From Laspinema palackyanum D2c (GTDB lineage Bacteria > Cyanobacteriota > Cyanobacteriia > Cyanobacteriales > Laspinemataceae): a DNA stretch of 64,000 nucleotides. Made by a program: the position numbers and the translations under genes. Shown here in pieces: positions 59,820 to 64,000 of this stretch (positions are counted from its first letter, which is position 1; the number at the start of each line of letters is the position of its first letter). The notes under the pieces are model-generated. The model saw nothing but the letters and a program-made list of their open reading frames with translations. It was not told the origin of the DNA and searched no databases. Location of the stretch: positions 364,218 through 428,217 of the forward strand of contig NZ_JAMXFD010000002.1 of assembly GCF_025370875.1 (NCBI RefSeq). The letters run 5' to 3'.

Positions 59820-61160
59820 TCACCGAATCACCATCTTAGGCTCAGTATAACGATTAAAATTAGGACTGTTTGGATCCGAATCCACATTCAGAATACTTTC
59901 CGCCCCATCCACCTGTAACCGCAGCAAATACTCACCCGGTTTCACATTTTTAACGGGAATTGTCACTACCATCCCATCGCGATGACGGTTGGGGGCTTCA
60001 AACATATAGGCAGCCGGATTCTGGGTGGATTTTTCATTCAAAACTAATACAATCCGCTGCTGTTTACCCAGAGTCAAATTGACCCGGACCTTAATCTGAG
60101 CCGATCGCACATCTTCGTCTTTTCCTTCTAATTTAGAAACCGTCACTTTGGTTACCAGGGGACGTAAAATAAACGGAATGGCATTCGATTCTAAACTTTG
60201 GGAGAATACTGTCGGTTTGGATAAGGTTTGGGTCGCAGTTTCTTGAGTGTATTCTCCCCGCCATCCGTTGCCATTGTCTCCCCGAGATTCAGTAGAGACA
60301 TGATGAATGACTTGTAGACTTTGTACCCCTGCTTTTAACGAATGTTCTGGGGTTAAGGAAAGGGGAACAACTAACTCAGTTTCACTAACGGATTGGGGGG
60401 TGATTTCTACCCCACTAATCCGCACCGTTGTCTGTTTATTGTTCAGGTTTTTACCCCGAATTAGGAGGGTACTATTGGCTAGAATAGGCTCAAATTTTCC
60501 CGAACGAGAGACCACTTGTTCTACCAAGGGGCGATTAAAAAAGGGAATAACGCCACTGAGGGCGCGTTCGCGCACGGGTAACGCTCGGTAAGCGGATTCT
60601 TCTCCTTCAATCATCACCACCGTTGCTTTATATACCAAGGAAATACTATAAGGCGTTTGAAAAAATACCGACCAAACTTTGGATAAATCTTCCAAGGATA
60701 AATCCATCGGACTAAAGCATATTTCTTCGGTTTGGTCTGCTAAATTGGAATCGGTTAAATAGGGATAGCTAGAATCAGCGAGAGTTTCGTAAATGGTTTC
60801 TCGGGTCAAGGTGGTGCGATCGCTCAAAATTTTCACCACACTGCCTAACAGTCGTTGCGGTTCTAATTCCGTTTCATTGCCGTAGAAACTGAAAATATAA
60901 TGCAAATCTAATGCGGTCCGGGATTTTTTCGCCCCCGCATCCCGGGTACTCCGCATCCGGACTTCTGCATTCTTTTGCCACACAGGATTGAGAGAGACTT
61001 GGTACATATAGAGGTTAACCCCTTTTTCAGGAGTCCCGCTGCCTAAATTATTGGGGCGAACGGTGGTGACTCTTGCACCATCTAAATCTAATTGAACAGA
61101 AGACTGTAACATCCGTTGTAAACAGGCAGTCACGGTGGCAATAGCTAGATAATTGCTCAT
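59820..61160 (-). CDS. Tail terminator-like protein with DUF4255 N-terminus (Pvc16-like)
   Basis: About 446 residues from ATG 61160 (MSNYLAIATVTACLQRMLQS); an in-frame ATG at 61172 would add four. The N-terminal ~190 residues are DUF4255 (VRPNNLGSGTPEKGVNLYMY, LDLHYIFSFYGNETELEPQR), the domain of Pvc16/Afp16-type proteins that cap and fix the length of tube and sheath. The C-terminal ~250 residues are Ig/IPT-like beta-modules (FEPILANSTLLIRGKNLNNK, KNVKPGEYLLRLQVDG), making the protein longer than Afp16 (~290 aa). It is the first gene of the minus-strand arm. Confidence 0.9.
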   Translation of the reverse strand: MSNYLAIATVTACLQRMLQSSVQLDLDGARVTTVRPNNLGSGTPEKGVNLYMYQVSLNPVWQKNAEVRMRSTRDAGAKKSRTALDLHYIFSFYGNETELEPQRLLGSVVKILSDRTTLTRETIYETLADSSYPYLTDSNLADQTEEICFSPMDLSLEDLSKVWSVFFQTPYSISLVYKATVVMIEGEESAYRALPVRERALSGVIPFFNRPLVEQVVSRSGKFEPILANSTLLIRGKNLNNKQTTVRISGVEITPQSVSETELVVPLSLTPEHSLKAGVQSLQVIHHVSTESRGDNGNGWRGEYTQETATQTLSKPTVFSQSLESNAIPFILRPLVTKVTVSKLEGKDEDVRSAQIKVRVNLTLGKQQRIVLVLNEKSTQNPAAYMFEAPNRHRDGMVVTIPVKNVKPGEYLLRLQVDGAESILNVDSDPNSPNFNRYTEPKMVIR

Positions 61161-61172
61161 ATTATTATGCAC

Positions 61173-61677
61173 TCTGGGCTGATACTAAAATGAGGATTGA
61201 GACTAAACCGATTGTAGCTGCCAATTTTCAAGTTCGAGCGGTTTGAGCGCGATTGGGGGAATCAGGCTAAACTCATGAGATTGAGTTTAACACAACCTCT
61301 GGGTAGATTTTTGAGGAAAATAAGGCAGGAATTTTCTAAAGATAACCGATTCAGAGGCCGAGGCGGACAAAACTTAAGCAAAGTTTAAATTTTGTCCATC
61401 CTGGGAAAATTGAGGTAAACTTTTCAGGGATACGGAGGTGTCAGATCCGCTGAGAAAAATGTGCCAATCGAGAGGCGATCGCCCCGGGGTAGTCTCAGAT
61501 TAAACCCAGTAAGTTGTTGCAGATTTAATCTATACCTTGACGAGGAGGTAGTTCCTCCAATTTCTGCATTCCCTGGGTAACTCAGGGAACGAAGACTGAA
61601 TCAGGAACACCCCAGAGGAGGCGATCGCACCCCGTTCACCCGACCGTTGATCCACAGACTTTAAACTTGATAACCCA
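61173..61677. other. Divergent intergenic region with a structured repeat
   Basis: 505 bp between the injection-system arm and the methyltransferase pair. Its only marked structure is the repeat at 61517-61590. No coding frame is convincing. Confidence 0.55.
61517..61590. repeat. Structured repeat related to the one at 48782-48859
   Basis: TTGCAGATTTAATC at 61517-61530 and TTCCCTGGGTAACTCAGGGAA at 61569-61589 mirror, in inverted order, the TTCCCTG/CAGGGAA and ATTAAATCTGCAA elements at 48.8 kb. GAGGAGGTAGTTCCTC forms an added small hairpin between them. Confidence 0.6.
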
Positions 61678-62754
61678 ATGACATCGGCAAATCCAAACCA
61701 CCCGACTGCTTCAGTGCCAGTGATCACGGACCCTGATGTACTCTTGCAAGCGATGCTGACCAGTTTTAACCAAAGACTGGAAACCGTGGGCGAACTAATT
61801 ATGCCCGCAGTCCCAGCAATGGGAGAGTATTACCGCCATCGAATTGGTTCCCTATTCGATAGTTTGGCGATTCCGTTCCAAGAAGCGGAACGAAATCAAC
61901 TCTATCAAATTTTGGACAAAAAGTTAGAAGAGGGATTTGCCTTATCTCCCCATGCGCGCCTCAGACTCAAGTACCATCCGGCAGAACCCCCAAAAACCGG
62001 ATTAACCTTTGAATTTTCCATCTCTGTCTTATCGGATATGGAGGAATATCAGGAGTGGATGAACCAGAATGAACAGCCCTGGTTTGGCATGACTCCCGAT
62101 GGGAAAGTTCTGGATATTGCTGAGTTAATAGAAGACCCGAGGACTGCCTCAGTTTTGGATATCGGGGCCGCAACTGGACGGAATACCTTGGCCCTGGCAC
62201 AACGGGGTCATCCCGTGGATGCCTTGGAATTAGTGCCTCCCTATTGCGATCGCCTCCAACAGATTGCCGAACAAACTGGATTACCCATCACCGTGACTAC
62301 GGGAGATATCTTCAATCCCCTGGTCCGAATGCCCTTGGGACAGTATCAACTGGCGATCGCCACCGAAACCCTCCCCCTGTTTTGCTTCGATCGCGATCGC
62401 CTACGCCTGTTCCTCGTCAAAATCTGTGATGTCCTCCAGACCGGCGGTTCAGTCCTATTTAGCCTCTTTCTCGCAGCCGTTGACTACGAACCCGATTTAG
62501 TCACCCGCCAGATGTCGCAAGTCAACTGGTCCTGCCTGTTCACGCGATCGGACCTCGCCAATGCAATGGCCGGATTGCCCCTAGAACTAATCTCCGATGA
62601 GTCCTGGGTCAACTATGAACAAACCCATCGCCCCGAAGAAACATGGCCTCCCCATGAATCCTTTGTCAACTGGGCAACCGGACGGGAATTATTACTCACC
62701 CCCCCAGACCAAACCGCAATGGAATTGCGCTGGATACTCTGCAAACGCTTGTAA
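61678..62754 (+). CDS. SAM-dependent class I methyltransferase (tandem copy 1)
   Basis: 358 residues. An N-terminal helical region (about 20-135) is followed by a Rossmann methyltransferase: motif I VLDIGAATGRNTLALAQRGH (159-178), acidic loop DALELVPP, motif IV-like QLAIATETLPL, then LVKICDVLQTGGSVLFSLFL. The N-terminal module PAVPAMGEYYRHRIGSLFDS is shared with the next gene. Substrate unknown; small-molecule methylation is likely. No neighbouring biosynthetic genes are in view. The two genes are probably co-transcribed, with 62 bp between them. Confidence 0.88.
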   Translation: MTSANPNHPTASVPVITDPDVLLQAMLTSFNQRLETVGELIMPAVPAMGEYYRHRIGSLFDSLAIPFQEAERNQLYQILDKKLEEGFALSPHARLRLKYHPAEPPKTGLTFEFSISVLSDMEEYQEWMNQNEQPWFGMTPDGKVLDIAELIEDPRTASVLDIGAATGRNTLALAQRGHPVDALELVPPYCDRLQQIAEQTGLPITVTTGDIFNPLVRMPLGQYQLAIATETLPLFCFDRDRLRLFLVKICDVLQTGGSVLFSLFLAAVDYEPDLVTRQMSQVNWSCLFTRSDLANAMAGLPLELISDESWVNYEQTHRPEETWPPHESFVNWATGRELLLTPPDQTAMELRWILCKRL

Positions 62755-62816
62755 CACCCCATCCCATCCTCTATTCTCACCCCATAATAGTTCTTTCCCA
62801 ACCCAGATCCAGTCCG

Positions 62817-63932
62817 ATGGATACTGTCCAAACCCTTGTAAATCCCCCTGCCATCATGTATTCCAACCCCGTAATAGATTCTTCCACCCCTGAAAACCAA
62901 CCATTAACCGACCCACCCACCCTGCAACCGGGACCCCTTGCCCAACTCCAGCATCGATTTCAAGGGCGCGGTCAAATCGTCATGCCTTGTATCCCCGCCC
63001 TCTTGGAACATTACCTCAACTCCATTGCCCAACTGTTGAACGCCCTCGGGCAAAACCTGGACCATGACGGGGTGACTCACCTCTCCCAAAGTCTGTGGCG
63101 TAAACTTCAAGAGGGATTTGAAACCTCCCCTCATGCCAAAATCGTCCTCACCTACGAACCCCAACCATACGACAGTTCCCAGTTAAAATTCCAAGTCTCA
63201 TTGTTGACCCCTTCCCTAGCGGAAGAATATCAAAAATGGGTCAAAACCAAAGAACCGCCACTGTTTGGGGCCTATCCTGATGCCAAGGCGACTGCCATTG
63301 CCGCCCAATTTGACAATCCCGCTAATGCCCCCATCGTAGACATCGGTGCCGGGACGGGTCGCAATAGCATTCCCCTAGCCCAACGGGGTCATCCTGTGGA
63401 TGCCGTAGAACTCGCCCCCGTCTTTATCCAGGACCTACAGGCAACCGCCCATCACCAAAACTTACCCCTGCGAGTCATCCCGGGGAACATCCTCGATCGC
63501 CCCCTGAAACTGCCCCCCGCCTATTACCAACTGGCGATCGTCTCCGAAGTCCTCTCCCATTTTCGCGACCCCTCCGAACTGCGACTCCTACTCGCCAAAC
63601 TCAGTGATGCCGTACTTCCCGGGGGATTCATCTTATTCAACCTCTTCCTCCCCCTCCAAGACTACCAACCCGATCGCCTCGTCGTAGAACTCTCCCAATC
63701 CTCCTGGTGTACCCTCTTTACCCGGGACGAACTGACCACCGCAATGGAAAACCTCCCCCTGCAACTCTTATCCGACGAATCCGCGTTTGAATACGAACGG
63801 GACCATCTCCCCGCCTCCGCATGGCCCCCCACCAGTTGGTATCCCACCTGGTCCCAAGGCCGAAATATGTTCCATCTCCCCAACGCCTTTCCCCCCCTAG
63901 AATTGCGTTGGATTCTCTGCCGCCGTTTGTAA
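62817..63932 (+). CDS. SAM-dependent class I methyltransferase (tandem copy 2)
   Basis: 371 residues, collinear with the preceding protein: PCIPALLEHYLNSIAQLLNA, VDIGAGTGRNSIPLAQRGHP (174-193), DAVELAPVF, YQLAIVSEVLSHF, DAVLPGGFILFNLFLPLQDY and a matching C-terminus ELRWILCRRL. Motif I is closer to consensus (GAGTG) than in copy 1 (GAATG). The N-terminus has an extra ~40 Pro-rich residues; the ATG at 62817 lacks a clear ribosome-binding site, and an internal ATG (MYSNPVI) is possible. Product and substrate unknown. Confidence 0.87.
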   Translation: MDTVQTLVNPPAIMYSNPVIDSSTPENQPLTDPPTLQPGPLAQLQHRFQGRGQIVMPCIPALLEHYLNSIAQLLNALGQNLDHDGVTHLSQSLWRKLQEGFETSPHAKIVLTYEPQPYDSSQLKFQVSLLTPSLAEEYQKWVKTKEPPLFGAYPDAKATAIAAQFDNPANAPIVDIGAGTGRNSIPLAQRGHPVDAVELAPVFIQDLQATAHHQNLPLRVIPGNILDRPLKLPPAYYQLAIVSEVLSHFRDPSELRLLLAKLSDAVLPGGFILFNLFLPLQDYQPDRLVVELSQSSWCTLFTRDELTTAMENLPLQLLSDESAFEYERDHLPASAWPPTSWYPTWSQGRNMFHLPNAFPPLELRWILCRRL

Positions 63933-63953
63933 CCCCTCCACCCCCTAACCCTG

Positions 63954-64000
63954 ATGTTCCCTACCAAAACCCCATCTTCTCCCGTTACCCGCGAACCCCT
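63954..64000 (+). CDS. Possible start of a further gene at the right edge
   Basis: ATG 63954 opens MFPTKTPSSPVTREP and remains open to the window end, 21 bases after copy 2. Its Pro/Thr-rich start is like the N-termini of the two methyltransferases. Only 15 codons are visible, so this is weak. Confidence 0.25.
   Translation, partial: MFPTKTPSSPVTREP

Overview
The window is a 64 kb piece of a cyanobacterial chromosome. The octamer GCGATCGC and its shorter forms recur throughout. The gene content is cyanobacterial: CrtR-type carotene hydroxylase, DUF1802, DUF4347, SLH/DUF1565, pentapeptide-repeat and Nif11-domain proteins. Short tandem intergenic repeats built on TTGGTCATTGG-like heptamers also occur. 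The mixture suggests a filamentous Oscillatoriales-type organism, but the species cannot be fixed from this sequence.

Region 1 (1-23 kb) is ordinary chromosome. In order it holds a truncated DUF4347/cadherin-like surface protein running off the left edge, an LD-carboxypeptidase, a HEAT-repeat membrane protein, an EamA transporter, SppA peptidase plus AroH-type chorismate mutase, CrtR, and pyruvate kinase. These are followed by a frameshifted small DNA-binding gene, an S15-family hydrolase, a UMF1-family MFS transporter, a Rieske oxygenase, an SLH/beta-helix surface protein, DUF1802, an aldo/keto reductase and an ADP-ribosylglycohydrolase-like protein. Several intergenic hairpins are present.

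Region 2 (23-61 kb) is a large contractile injection system (CIS) locus of the phage-tail-like eCIS/PVC type. It has two convergent arms. The plus-strand arm (23.0-48.5 kb) carries a pentapeptide protein, a cargo-like protein, a zinc-ribbon/pseudokinase/PstS fusion, tail tube, an unknown protein in the Pvc6 slot, a CIS tube-adaptor without LysM, VgrG-like spike, PAAR tip, gp25, baseplate J, tail protein I and a Pvc13-slot/DUF4159-like protein. It continues with a Cache-HAMP-cyclic-nucleotide-binding receptor, two related single-pass membrane proteins (one ending in WD40 repeats), a second pentapeptide protein and a TPR protein. The minus-strand arm (61.2-50.1 kb) carries the Pvc16-like terminator (DUF4255), a small conserved-looking protein, the Pvc15-like AAA+ ATPase, a calpain-family protease with RTX and PPC domains, a DUF4157 (HELTH) protein and a YbjN protein. 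The arms meet around a tnpB-only IS element and gene debris. No sheath gene and no tape-measure gene are in the window, although tube, hub, spike, wedge, ATPase and terminator are. Published cyanobacterial CIS are anchored in thylakoid membranes, and the two membrane proteins here are plausible candidates for anchoring or regulation.

Region 3 (61.2-64 kb) holds two tandem paralogous SAM-dependent methyltransferases and possibly the start of another gene. No rRNA, tRNA or CRISPR array was recognised.
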